Part shown: positions 25,001 to 36,967 of the stretch, one piece after another
Numbering within the stretch: position 1 is the first letter of the stretch
Layout of the letters: every line of letters begins with the position of its first letter
Assembly (NCBI GenBank): GCA_022315425.1
Contig: JAIUPT010000034.1
Span: 372,001 to 436,000 of the forward strand
Source: Pseudevernia furfuracea
Lineage: Eukaryota > Ascomycota > Lecanoromycetes > Lecanorales > Parmeliaceae
Direction: 5' to 3'
DNA: 64,000 nt
Translations under genes and position numbers: made by a program
The notes under the pieces: generated by a model
What the model saw: the letters and a program-made list of their open reading frames with translations, nothing else
The model's database searches: none
What the model was told of the DNA's origin: nothing

Positions 25001-25980
25001 CAGAAAAGGGTGAAGATGTCCAATCGCTCTGGGTACTAGAGTTAGTTACCTGGGAGCAATGCGACGAGTAAATGCGACGAGTAAATTAATAATCCAGCCC
25101 CTCAAGTCCTTGCGGCCGGTGGGGGGGGGGAATTGATTTGCGCAGGGATGACACGGACCTTGTAAATTGGCTTCGGCCGAGTCGGAGTGTGGTTTGTCGC
25201 TGCTTTAAAGGTGGAATTTTGTAGACTTTTTCAAATCCTGCGGGTCAATACGGATTACGGCTGGATTACTGGGTAGTGTGACTAGTGTGCCGGTAAGCTC
25301 GCAAAGACTCCAAAGGGGTAAGGCTTGAAAGATCAGATGACTGGAAATCCATGTGAGCCTAAGCGCTAGACTCCGCTCCAAAGTTAAAGCATATGCGATG
25401 AAAGAGTCAAAAAGACGAATGGACGATTAATAGATCAATAATAGACGGATAGGTACATTATATTGCCTACCCCATGATGATTAATTAGGGAGTGTACTGT
25501 ACATACACTACTCTAGTACGCGTACATAAGGTACATAGAATCAACGCGGAAGGGATGCTTAGCGGGCCGAGACTTTGTATCCCAGGCCTCAATAATAATA
25601 ATAATCAGACTCTTTCCCTTGACTCCCTTTCAGTATCAGAGCGAAAGGGATACTTTCAATGGAAATGAGATGAGTATGACCGCCAGGGAAATGCATCCAA
25701 CGATACTCCGTACAATTTCAAAATATTCTCATGTCATGGACTCTCAGCGACTGCCGGCCAGTACATACTCCAACTGTGGCTAATCGTGGACTTGCCGAGT
25801 AGGGCGTATCAGCAATGCCAGCTCATCATCCATACTTGTATTGGTGCATGAGCATGATGCAGGCCGCATTGCCAATTGATGAGGAGATTTGTCATGCGCC
25901 TGTCGAGGGAAACGAATGCATTAGCGCTGCTTGCTTAGCAGGACTGGACCACATGCGGAAGGAGTCACTGGGAAGGGCTC

Positions 25981-26109
25981 ACGGAGGTCTGCACGTAAAG
26001 TCCCTGAACGCCAAGACTCATGTCGGATGACGCCCTACATACAAAGCTGGGGCTGCCATCCGAAAGTAGGGTTAGGGCTTTGCTCAAGACTTTACGTGCA
26101 GACCTCCGT
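25981..26109. repeat. Perfect 22 bp inverted repeat with 85 bp spacer
   Basis: The arm at 25981-26002 (begins ACGGAGGTCTGC) is the exact reverse complement of 26088-26109. The match stops abruptly at both ends. The spacer includes two TTAGGG-like units near 26068. It could be the end of a small foldback element or a transcript hairpin. There are no coding frames. Confidence 0.8.
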
Positions 26110-27142
26110 ACTTTTCATTTAAAACACAAAGAGTATAAAGAACATAAAGAGCATAATTATATTTCTTTGACTTCCAAGCATGCAGTCACAGTGCCAATTG
26201 CGTTCTCTTCTATCTTCGCTGCGCTGAGACCAAGTTCAAGAGCATGACAAGCATGACTTGGGACAATGGCGACCTCCGATAATCCATGACTTAGCAGCAA
26301 GAGCATATTGAAGTGACTCAATCCGCCATAATGATATACTCGACTTCTTGAGCCTGCATTCCTGCTTGTCTTGATCACTACCGCAATCAGACCGGAAAAT
26401 TTCTTCCAGTTGGAGAGTTGAGCGAGCGTTGCGCAGAATACCTTACCCATTCTATCTTACCACGCTTTCTGACGTCAAACTTACCATCCTCCTGCTCCGG
26501 CATCTATGCAAGTTCTGTACTTATAGGCTTATCGAAATCATTGCATTGCAGTTGCCTTCTTGAACATATTTAGCTGTTGAGCCCACATGCCACTGACGAA
26601 TCATCTAGGCGGACAACCGTAGGTATCACCCGATATGGAGCTCAAACTACGGAGCTCATACCTGGTCCAACTGGGAAGACTTGGGTCAACAGTCATTCCA
26701 GGGTACAGGATTCTGTCAGATCGTTACCCATACTGAACAGGTAGGAAAGACAGTACGAAGCCCGCAACAGGCACTTGGTGAAATCAAACGTTCTTGTTGC
26801 ATGCTATTCGAACCAGGCTATGTCACGCTGTGCAATTCGCTGTCTATCTGATGCGCCCTGGTAGCTGTTTTCCACCGTCAAATGCATCCCGATGAGTATC
26901 ATCTCTTCGTCGAGCCTAAATCTAGTGTTTCAGTTTCCGTACCTTGCTGCGAGTGCTGCTCTGCCCTAGCCAACAAAAAGAGTTTCAACTAGGTACTACA
27001 AGCAGCAAGCAGCACGGCTTCCAATGCCTCACAAGTCTCTAGGGACTTTGAAGCAAGCATATGAATCATTCCGAGAGAAAAGCACAAGCTTTTGTGGTCC
27101 AACGTCCACCAGACATCCCTTGCCTGTCCATCGATTGCAACA

Positions 27143-30100
27143 TCACGAGGGTCTTCCTATCGCATCCTGCAGGTCGTCGTCCAGCTCACCTGTAAGTCCA
27201 CCTGGGATAAGAGCATACAGAAGCTTCCACTCCAAGTCTCCAATCGCGTCCATGGTATTGGCCTCCAGGTCAACGTTCTCCGTGATATGTGCAATTCCAC
27301 CGAAGGGGCCCATGTTGGGTCGAGTGACTGGATTATTGGCGATGATTTCCGCATAGAACTGTTGAACCATAACCAATCAGCAAAACGATCACCAGTCATG
27401 GGCCAGGAAATAAGCGGAGTTACGTATGCCTACCTCAACAACATCTTCATCCATGTGTGGCTTACGGCCAAGAACTTCGAATGGCCACCATTGACTTAGT
27501 GGGCTAATGCGGAAATGGTGACGCGCATAATCTGTCGCTTCGGAAAGCTCCCAGCGCTGTCTTTCCGAAAAGCCTGCAGCATTCAAGGCGGCCGACAATA
27601 GATCTTTCAACAGATCTTCTGTGATATGGGGGGATCCTCTTGGCCTGGAGCCGCCCTTTCTAACGGGAGAGTCATAGGAGTCGGCAGAGCTATAATCATC
27701 AACGCCTCTGGCAGAAGAGTTGTAGCTCTTGCTCAGGTTGATGGACAAAATATGCAACATCGAGCGAGTAGCGGCGAAGATGTGGTTACGTGTCGCCAGC
27801 TAGCACATTTCGGAGTCAGCATTCCCGTTTTTAGAAAAAATTGACTAAGAAGAAATGCCTGGGGAGCAAGAGGGTGCTAAAATGTGCAATTCGCTCCTGC
27901 AACATGTCTCGCGACTCAAAAAGCAGTCCCAAACAAGAAGGGATGACCTTACGGTGTAATGTGCGGTCGCGTACCAAGGGAACTTGGCAAGAAGCGAGAT
28001 CATTGCTTCGTAAGTACGTTGCGGAGATCGCTGGGTAAAGTTCGACTGCGGAGGTATGTCAGTCAAGCAATGGAAGAAGGGTAGAAGCCCGTCATGTCAC
28101 TTACGCGATGCGGCTGCTCAGCATGCCTAACCAACAACCCCATCTCCTCCGCGCTGACGAAAGTCTTGAATCCCGTGTTGTAAAGTTCCCTTGCCTCTTG
28201 AATGGTGGGCATCCCTCCCTCCCAGCTCACATTCTTCGCTTTGGGGAATAGGTCTCTCAGCAACTCAGCCTGACTACTTGTGGCCACATCCACAACACGA
28301 TCGTTGATCCGAATCATGTGCCTTGGACGAAGATTGAGGGAATTGGAGGCGGCGCGAGCATCCGGTGTGGAGAAGAATTCGACATAGCAATCCATAGTCT
28401 TGCCTGTGGGGCGATCCATGATAATGTGGATGGCCGGGCCGAGGTCTGAGGTGATGACTTTTGCATGAGGCCCTAGGAATGCTATGACTTGGTCCTTGGT
28501 GAGGTCATAGGGAATCTGTTATGGGAATAGGAGTCAGCTTTGGCAATGTAGCAAAGGAGTAAACATAATCTTCGCTTAAACGGCAAAACTTCGGATACAG
28601 ACACGTCAGAAGACACAGACTGTCCGTAAGCATAAGGAAAATGATACAGAAGAGTTCTTTAAGTCACGGATGCAGGTATTTCAAAGATGTAAAGACAGGC
28701 TTGAATGAAGAGCAACGCGATCTAAAATTAATAGTACAATCAAAGCTGATGCAGCTCTGTAATGAGGGACTTGAGTCAGTGCAGAGGAATAGTTGTCCAA
28801 AGGCATTTGTCCCACTGACGGTAGTCAACCACTGATAGAGGTATCTCTTTTTGAAGTCTGAAGGGTAGTAGTGGCCGATGTAGAAATGTCGCAACATGTG
28901 AACACACCCCCAAAGTCATTTCTCACTTACGTTTCCAATTTTCAGCACACCCCATTCAGCTGGCTTTGTTGATCTGGCTGTCTCGACAAAGGGTACATTC
29001 TCTTCAGCGGAAATTGTGTCAAGGCTAGGAGGAACGTCGCGGGTAAGGCTCTGGAAGCGAACGCTGGCTCCTCCAAAGGCGTGTGGGAACATAGCATCTG
29101 ATCCAGCACGATAGGGTAAGGAAGGCAGGTCTGGCTTAACGGTTGACTGAGGGCCGAACCGATTCTGCCACTCCGAGATCTGATGGAGGGCTCCAGGAAG
29201 CTGACGAGCTTGAGCTAGCGCAGGTGTTTGAAAGGCATTGGTTTGAGCATAGAGAGGCGCGATACGGTTCGTTGCAGGCGGACGTGCGTAGGAACGGTTG
29301 TTCGGCAGCGGAGGAGGGACGTATTCCGGATGACCAATCAAAGCCTGCTGGCCGTACATTGGATAAGCGAAAGTAGGCTGTCCATAGGTCTGCTGCCAGA
29401 CATTGCCATACGCCGTGGGCTGAGGGGTAACGTAAGATGGCTGTTGGTAGCCAAAGGCCTGTGGGTACTGCATTTGACTAGGATATCCGCCAGGTCCAAT
29501 AAGGAAAGGCCCAGGATATCCACCAAATTGATGCTGTGGAGGTCCACCGTTAGCGAAAGGCGGAGCTCCGGCTGGCCCAATTCCTGTCTCAGCGTAAACA
29601 CTCTGGGGAGGAGCTGATGGCATGATGCCACCTTGACCGAATCCAGCTGTGCCTTGCTGCCCCATACTGTGTGGGTTGGAAGCTGTGATGGCTTCGTGCA
29701 ACTGAGAGCGAGTATGTCCTGCGTTGCGAGGGAAATTGGCTTGATTCTTTCGCTGCGCTCCAACTCCGACGGCAGATTGCAGGTTGGCATTACGACGCTG
29801 GTCGATAGGCATATCGATCGTGGAGGAGCCTTCTCCTAGTGATTGACGCTGAGAGCGGTTGGAATTGCGGCTCTCGACAGTAGCGAGCTGGTCGCTGAAA
29901 GCTAGCTCATTGGTAGTCGTTGGGGTACGAGCACTCGTGTCCGAACGAATCCCTTCTCCTACTGGTGAGAGCATAAACTGGATCAGGTCTTCGATGTCTC
30001 TTATGATTTGCTCACGCAGAGCTCCAAGGCTGATGAATCGCCCCCCTACTTCAGTCATGTTCTGTGCTTCACTTGGACTAAGTGGCGTCGGAGGTCCGAT

Positions 30101-31560
30101 TGGCCCGAAGACGCGCTCGTAGAAAAAGCTACGGATAATGTCGGGACGATATTGGAGTCCTGAAGGTAGATCACCACTTCCTGCTTCCAACTCGTGGACG
30201 CATTCTCGAAGTCTGTCAAGCTCGGGTGGTGTAGGTACTAACCTGAGATCTTTGTCAGCGCCTAGGAAATAGCACGATGGAATGCATGCTTACTGATTGG
30301 TATGATTGCCCTTCCGACCAGCAGCGAGCTTCCCACTAGCGGTAAGCGTTTCACTGCTATTACTCCAACGTGTCTCAGTAGGCGTAGTGGAGAGTTGACG
30401 AATACGAAGCTCCTTGTTCTTCTCTTCCGCTTCGCGAACGACGCGTTGCATATGTGGGTACTGATTTGACGAGCATTGAGATCCTTCTGTATGCGAGCCC
30501 GCTTGATCGCCAGTGCGAGAGGTGTTGCGGTTCACAGCTTGCCTCTCAGGGGAAACGGTAATGGCAGACTCGCGACGAGCCGCCAAGTTCCATATCTCCT
30601 CGGGCTGCAAGAGCCAGCGATCGTCGAAAACACTATTGTTCCAGTCATGGATGCCTTCGTGTTCTGCAAGCTGAGGGAAGTTGGCATGCTGGGGCAGTGT
30701 TGTGGTGGGCATGGTGTTATCAGATTCATTCAGAGGAACTCCTGAGCTTGGATGAATTTCGGCCTCTGAGCTGAACGGGCTATCATTGGTCCGAGCATTC
30801 GTCGATATGTCCCGGCCCATCTTGTTGACTGAAATACCCTCGTGATGGTGACCTAGACTGGATGATCCTCGAGCATTGCGTAAACTTGTGGGAGATTTTG
30901 CGGCTTGGGGGTCTCCTCGATAATGATGGCGAGGTGGGCCTGAGGAGGGAATGAGGGCTCCGTGGGAAGCGAGACTGCCGTGTTGCTTTGGATGCAGAGT
31001 TAGTCCTGTGTATTGATGGTCTGACACAGGAGTAGGTGCCAGCTTTGGTCCCTTGTACTGTTGATTCGATGAAGGATTCATCGTCTGAGATGTTGAATGT
31101 TAGTGTTATGATTGATGGACAAACAAGGCTCTCTCACCTGGGTCTCGGATGACACTACTGCCAAAAAGGTTTGATCGTGAATTTTCATCTCATTTGGAGA
31201 TTCCGGTGGTACGAATGTTGATGGAGGAGAGTAGTATGGATCTGCTGGGTCCTCCTCTTCATATGCCTTAGGTCGAAATCTTTGTGAAGGGTAATCAAAC
31301 TCGAAGAAAGGATTCGAGGTGTCGAGGTTCTGAGGCGAATTGAAAGGTGAGGCAGTAAGATCGAGCTGTGTTGATCCGCTTCCAGTCACCGCGGTTGCCG
31401 CGGTTGGCTTGGGTGAATTTGCCAGGCTGAAAAGTCTAGTCTTCTTAATAGGCTCTGCTGGATTTGCAGAAGGTTTGCGGCTTGGTGTTGTTTTCATTGT
31501 CCCTTCCGGCGATGCATCACCCTCCTCATACATCCATTCAGAGGACTCCATTGACTTCAT
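27143..31560 (-). CDS. RRM-domain RNA-binding protein, long low-complexity N-terminus
   Basis: Seven exons (31560-31138, 31084-30294, 30242-28931, 28515-28105, 28045-27953, 27799-27434, 27358-27143) join in frame to 1203 residues. The first ~830 residues are Ser/Pro/Gln/Gly/Tyr-rich and probably disordered. An RRM-like domain starts near residue 836: WGVLKIGN joins across a 415 bp intron to IPYDLTKDQVIAFLG, followed by GPAIHIIMDRPTGKTMDCYV. After it comes a conserved C-terminal region (YEAMISLLAKFPWY, FRISPLSQWWPFE, DLEWKLLYALIPGG) that I recall from uncharacterised fungal RRM proteins. Role: probably post-transcriptional regulation, inferred from the domain only. Intron 5 (153 bp) is one of the related long introns. 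The start is the first ATG of the open frame, since the frame upstream has only a GTG. Confidence 0.85.
27800..27952 (-). repeat. Introner-like intron, copy 2
   Basis: This is intron 5 of the RRM gene. It contains TTGAGTCGCGAGACATGT and ends GCTGACTCCGAAATGTGCTAG, closely matching copy 1. The middle differs from the other copies. Confidence 0.7.
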
Positions 31561-33663
31561 GCTCGGTAATGAGCAACTCTGTATCAACACTATATGATGC
31601 TAATGAGCGCTGCGAAGGGGTTCAGAACACAAGCAATGATCCCTTGAATATACACAGGTGCTACAAAATCTTCCGCAACGATTGGTGCTTGGGTAGGGGG
31701 CAGTGTATCCTTACAAAATGTGATGAGTCTCCTGGCACAAGACCGCGTCTTCTTACGCTGGATTCTCCACTAAAGTCAGCCGCATTACCCTTTGCTATGA
31801 ACGTAGTCAGGGAAGGCAAGTCAACGATGCTTCCCATTTGAGTGACGCGTATGTGAGCGCACGAAAAGGCATCCTTGTCCTATGTGTGGAAGAAGTTGGG
31901 TGGAGTAACACTTAGATCAAAAGAATGTCTACTTACTTTGACAGAGCAAGGTAGGCTATTTTTGACGTCAATGTAAAATGAATCGATCAGAGCGTAATTT
32001 TGCAACGTTGACAACAAGCTACACGCCGCAACACTAGGCGCAGCCAGTGAAGCTGCGCGGTGCAAAAAAGGTGAGATGTGATCCGATGAGATGCTAGTCA
32101 GCCGTAGAGGTTAAGCCATAGGGTTTTTGAAAGCTGAGTGGCTAGGCCGGGGGGGGGGAGGAAGTGAGGAAGACGGTTATTCAATCCTACAAAACACACT
32201 AGCTAAGCGAGCAGCAAATCTCTAGGACTGTTCGTGAACGAGCTGTATCCGAGGGGCCTGGCAGTATCTCTCGACATTTGCAATGAAAGAGCTGTTTGAC
32301 CAGACGTCTTTTTCAAGAGGCATAAAGCTTCTGTGAGACGTGCGGGAGAAGCTTCCGGAATAGCCTGCTCACAATAGTACATAGTCTCGCTCAACCAGCA
32401 AAAGGTCTGAGTGAGTTCGAATAGCCTCCAGCAGGCCCCGATCAAGACATCTGCCGCCAGACAGTCCGTTTCCGGGCCAAGTTCCGCAAATAGGATGATA
32501 TCGAGCATCAGGTCGACAGAGACTCCGTGATTAGAGCCAAAGGAGGTATGAGTGAAGCCGAGGGGCTCGGATGGCAACTGAAAACGCACAGAACGTTCTT
32601 CCGATATTGCCAAGTCTCGGTATAGGAGGTATGAGGAACTCACATCAAATGGCATAGATGCGCGGCAAACTGTATCCTCCGTCAAAATACAATACGGAAT
32701 GGATGTGGACCAAATGATAACATCCACTGACCAGGTGGCCACAGTCACGGCACAATCGTATCATTGCTGCCAGAGAAGGAGTGAATCCAGGGATACTTTT
32801 ACGACCAATACCACACACAAGCCCTGGCCGGCACCAAACGGGAAAAAAACCCCCCTCAAGTGAGGGCATCTTGAAATCATCTGGAACGCCATCAATTGAT
32901 TTGCGTCGTGAGCTCCCTTTCACGTCAATCACAATTCATACTCAATAGACGCTTTCTTTAACAAGTACGTACTGTCGAAGATAGATACTTGGGGTTCTGG
33001 GGAGCTAAGGGTCAAGAGCGAGCATATAGCATGAAGCATTGAAGCAGCACCAGGCGAACGCAAAGCATCCATTGTGCACATGATTTTGGCAATCACATTG
33101 CATCATCAAGGATGTGTGAAAAACTCTTGTTGGAACAGAAACTTCTTTGAAAGTGGCCTACGATGACTGAAGTATTGGGCGGACGGTCGGGAAACAATGT
33201 ACGAGTTCATCCCTATTCTGGCCAGGAACGTTCCCAATGTTTTGCAGCGGAGTAGATGCATAGTCTATCAAGGTACTCGGCGCTATGACATGAAGGGTGA
33301 CCTCGGTAAGCTCCCTGACCAGAGAAAGTGGACACTAGGCCTATCAGAACGCCAAGTGTGGAAAAAGAGGGAACCGACTTAATCGAACACTTGGTGGAAG
33401 TTAGAGAAGTTCACAGCAAGTGACGTGGTACTAGGTCCAGTGGTGGTAGCTGAAGCTATTGCCAGCCTTGCTTTGCTGCAGTCGATGTTTGTGTCTGATA
33501 ATGCCATTGGCGCAGAGAAAATGGAACCAACCGGTGGAGACGCCTCCTCAACCCATCCAACCGTCAGCAGCCACTGACATACGGCCGGAGTGTGAAAGAC
33601 TGCTAGCTTCATATTTGATGCCATCAGTCATATAACATGATGAAGCTGCGCAGTGCAAATAAA
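31561..33663. other. Intergenic; weak possible coding signal on the minus strand
   Basis: This lies between the RRM gene start and the ARPC4 end. Two overlapping minus-strand frames (about 32932-32645 and 32748-32203) look protein-like. The latter includes DLMLDIILFAELGPETDC and GACWRLFELTQTFCWLSET, but it has no ATG in its upstream part and no family I recognise. A third frame lies at 33624-33379. They could be exons of an unknown gene or remnants of one. No gene is called. Confidence 0.4.
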
Positions 33664-34425
33664 TCAGTCAAACTGAAGCATTTCATTAGCCGCGTTCCCG
33701 CTGCGAAGTGTAAGTGAGCAAACCGGAGTCAGGAAAGATTCTGCTACGAATCTTGCCCGCGCGTTTAGCTATTCAGACCGTCAGATCGTTTGCATTCAGT
33801 GGGATGCGAGATACCTTTATCGTGGTATGACAGCCGGCGAAGGTCCAGGAAGACATACGAAAAGCTTCATCTCGGATATCTCTTTGTCTACCTCTTCCAT
33901 GAATTGTATGATGAAATCAACCAATTTATGCTTCAGCATCTCCTCCGTATGGAAATTTGTTATTAAGAATGAGATGTCGTATCCCTGAGAGAAGATATCA
34001 GCAAAAAGCTTCATTTCCCAAGGACACCGCAAGGACCATGGCTGACCTTTACTGGCTTCCTGCGTAATATGAAGAAAGCCTCTGCTCTCTGGGTCAGGAA
34101 CCTCGTAAACTTGTGAACTAGTATGTTTTCAATCTCATCCGCCTGTTTTATTTTGATGCTAACTCGTATGCTATTGATACTCGGTTCGATCAAGACTTTC
34201 TCGTTCTCGTTGCGAGAGACGATCAACGGGTTGAGGAGGACTTCCGGAGAGCTGGCGGCTTCGATCTCAGGAACATTGTGGCGTTCAGATGTCTGAGATG
34301 CGAAGTCTGAAAGGGAGAGTGCAGCAGTCAGGGAGGACCGGACGCAGAGGAGGTAAGGACGGAGGGATTGAGACTGGGGAAGCGTGTTAGCTTTGTAGAG
34401 AACAGGAATAGAGGCATCCAACCAT
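33664..34425 (-). CDS. ARC19: Arp2/3 complex subunit 4 (ARPC4, p20)
   Basis: Five exons: ATG alone (34425-34423), 34373-34047, 33984-33859, 33768-33724 and a 9-base last exon (33672-33664) encoding Phe-Asp-stop. They give 169 residues, the usual length. Motifs match ARPC4 throughout: SQSLRPYL, SDFASQTSERHNVPEIEAA, EKVLIEPSINSIRVSIKIKQ, FILRRKPVK|GYDISFLITN, DFIIQFMEEVDKEISEMKLF and LNARARFVAESFLTP|FD. The subunit is part of the core of the seven-protein complex that nucleates branched actin filaments for endocytosis and polar growth. An alternative start at 34467 (ATG AGT then GTACGA donor) would give one extra Ser. I prefer 34425 because it yields exactly M-SQSLRPYL. It is divergent from UBP6. 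Confidence 0.93.
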
Positions 34426-34467
34426 TGCCTCGGCTTAGACCTAAGTATTATCGCCTCGTACACTCAT

Positions 34468-34673
34468 GGAAATTCAAGGGCTGCTAGATGCAAAGCCAGG
34501 TTCCTTCAATAAGTCAACGAATTGTGGTCGCTGCCTTCCGTGTGAGAATAGGGAAACTGATCGGATAATCTTCGGCCGATTTCATTTGCTGGTAAATTCA
34601 GTTACATTCACATCTATGCAAATAGATCTTTCTACTCTTTAAGACCGTGACTTAGCAGTGGCAGTCACGAATC
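34468..34673. promoter_or_regulatory. Short divergent promoter region ARPC4/UBP6
   Basis: Only about 206-248 bp separate the two start codons, so both leaders and core promoters must lie here. I could not single out a TATA box or a known factor site with confidence. Confidence 0.4.
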
Positions 34674-36540
34674 ATGTCAGCTATCCAAGGTAAGAATTAT
34701 CTCTCCTGAAGGAAAATTCTCCTAGTCTTCATGCGAGCTGACTCATGTTACAGTATTTGTGAAGCACCAAGGCAAGAAGCATGAGGTGGAGCTGGACCCA
34801 ACTTCTACAGGAGAGACATTTAAATACCAGCTGTACTCCCTAACGGGTGTCGAACCCGATCGGCAAAAGATACTCATCAAAGGCGGCCAGCTCAAAGATG
34901 AGACCGAGCTCTCAAAGCTCGGGGCGAAGACCGGGCAAACATTCATGATGATGGGCACTCCCGCAGAGAGTGGACGCATGGCCCTTGAGCGACCAAAGGA
35001 GAAGATGAAGTTCATGGAAGACATGACAGAAGCAGAGGCGGCAAAGGCTGAAGGGGCAACGCCCGCTGGCCTGCAAAATTTGGGCAACACTTGCTACATG
35101 AACTCGACGCTACAGACTCTACGCGCCGTGTCAGAACTACAAGAACAACTGCTGAGGTATACTGGGGGTGGAGGAGCAAGCTCGTCTCGGGGGCTAGATC
35201 TTAGTCAATACGGTCTGCAAGGATCAGTCGATCTCACCAGCTCTCTTCGAGATCTATATAAGCAAATGTCGGAGACACAGGAAGGCTTCCCACCATTAAT
35301 CTTCCTCAACGCTCTACAGACCACTTTCCCCCAGTTTGCAGAGAAGTCAAGGACCGGCCATGGCTACGCACAGCAAGATGCCGAAGAGGCATGGACACAG
35401 ATCCTGTCCCAGCTTCGGCAAAAGCTCAAGATCAAAGCTAACCCATCCCCATCAACCTCGTCCTCTTCCGCCGAAGAGAAAATAACCACACAAGAAACTT
35501 CCTTTGTCGACAAATACCTTGCCGGCCGATTCTCGTCGACTCTCACTTGTGACGAGCCAGCAGCAACCGAAGCCGGCGAAGAGCCTATCCTGAGTGAAGA
35601 TACTTTTCTGAAGTTAGATTGCCATATCTCCGCTGTTACCAATCACCTTCGCGACGGCATTCTCACCGGTCTTGAAGAGAAGATCGAAAAACACTCTCCG
35701 ACTCTTGACCGCGACGCCGTTTACACCAAAGCCTCCCGGATTTCGCGCCTCCCTAAATACCTCACAGTCCATTTCATCCGCTTCTGGTGGAAAGCTAGTA
35801 TTCGCAAGAAGTCAAAGATCATGAAAAAAGTGACCTTCCCAGCGGAGTTGGACGTGGTGGAGTTCTGCACCGAGACGCTGAGGAAGCAGCTGGTGCCCGT
35901 CCGTGACAAAGTCCGAGAAGTGCGCAAGGATGAAGAGGATATTGTGCGGGCTCGCAAGCGCCAGAAGCTGGCACACAAGCAAGAAGAAGACCGTGCTGCT
36001 GACGAGCTGAAGGCGAAGGGTCCGGCGGACGAGAAGAAACTGGTCAACGACAAGGCGGCGGAGAAAAAAGGCGATGACAAGGAGATGACGGACGCTGTGT
36101 ATAAGACAGATGCCGAGTACGACTCCGAGCGAGTTGCATCGATCCTAGCAGCTAAGAAAGAGCTTTTCGCTCTCATCGACCCCGAACTCGCGGCTGACGA
36201 AGGATCTAACAAGTCCGGACTGTATGAGCTCAGAGGTGTGGTGACTCACCAGGGTGCCAGTGCAGATAGCGGACATTACACTTCGTATGTCAAGAAGCAA
36301 GGACCAATAGATCATGAAACGGGCGAGAGGAAGGAGGAGGATGGCAAGTGGTGGTGGTTCAACGATGAGAAAGTGAGCGAGGTCGAGGCGGAGAAGATTG
36401 AGTCTTTGAGTGGTGGTGGTAAGTTTTGCATTTCATAGGGTCGTCTGATGCTAATTCCTGTGACAGGCGAGAGCCACTCTGCTCTCATCCTCCTGTATCG
36501 CGCTATCAACCTGCCAACAGCTGAAGAAATCAAAGAGTAG
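34674..36540 (+). CDS. UBP6: Ubiquitin carboxyl-terminal hydrolase 6 (proteasomal deubiquitinase, USP14 family)
   Basis: Three exons (34674-34689, 34754-36418, 36467-36540) give 584 residues. An N-terminal ubiquitin-like domain (residues ~4-75; MSAIQ|VFVKHQGKK, QKILIKGGQLKDE) is followed by the USP catalytic domain. The Cys box is GLQNLGNTCYMNSTLQ (Cys119). The domain continues with HGYAQQDAEEAW and KYLTVHFIRFWWK, and the His box is HQGASADSGHYTSYV with KWWWFNDEKV. This matches UBP6/USP14, which docks on the proteasome base through its UBL and trims ubiquitin from substrates. A Lys/Glu-rich insertion (about residues 390-440) is normal for the family. The last intron splits GGG|G to ESHSALILLYR, restoring the conserved C-terminal ALILLY strand. 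Confidence 0.96.
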
Positions 36541-36967
36541 CTGGCAGGGATGATTACGTTTGCATAGGAAAAGTGTTCCATTGGCATTAATTGCGCTAGT
36601 AGATTGTACGATATTTAATTGCATATAGCGGCATAGAAGAGTAGCCGTCGGCCATTGACCGTAGGTGCCTCTGGTAGCGAATGCATTCATGATCTCCATA
36701 AGCCGTTTTAGAATCACTGAAGATTTTCGCTCAGTTTGAACGTGCGTGTCAACCTGACTTGTACCGAAAAGTCAGAAAGGAACATCAAATGGGCACACAA
36801 GACACAGTCTTTGAGTGTCATACTTTGCTTTCAAAGTCAATTGTTTTTCTACAAAATGTCCCAGTATGTTGTTCCATTTTTACACATCTATCTCGTCATC
36901 ATTCGAACTCCTCGTATTGCTTTTTGGATTCCACGCTCGTCCAATCTGTACCTCCCCCAGAATGCAC
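36541..36967. other. Convergent intergenic region, no gene seen
   Basis: This holds the 3' UTRs of UBP6 and of the fasciclin gene. The short frames present have no features. Confidence 0.65.

Larger units (their letters stand above)
20917..27142. other. 6.2 kb without a recognisable gene
   Basis: Both strands were read and all frames are short with no known motif or convincing splice-linked exon series. The part next to 20916 should be the promoter and leader of the Zn2Cys6 gene, with simple repeats at 21257 and 22044. A C-homopolymer lies near 23940, a G-homopolymer near 25121 and an inverted repeat at 25981-26109. Non-coding RNA or a fast-evolving small gene cannot be excluded. Confidence 0.5.
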
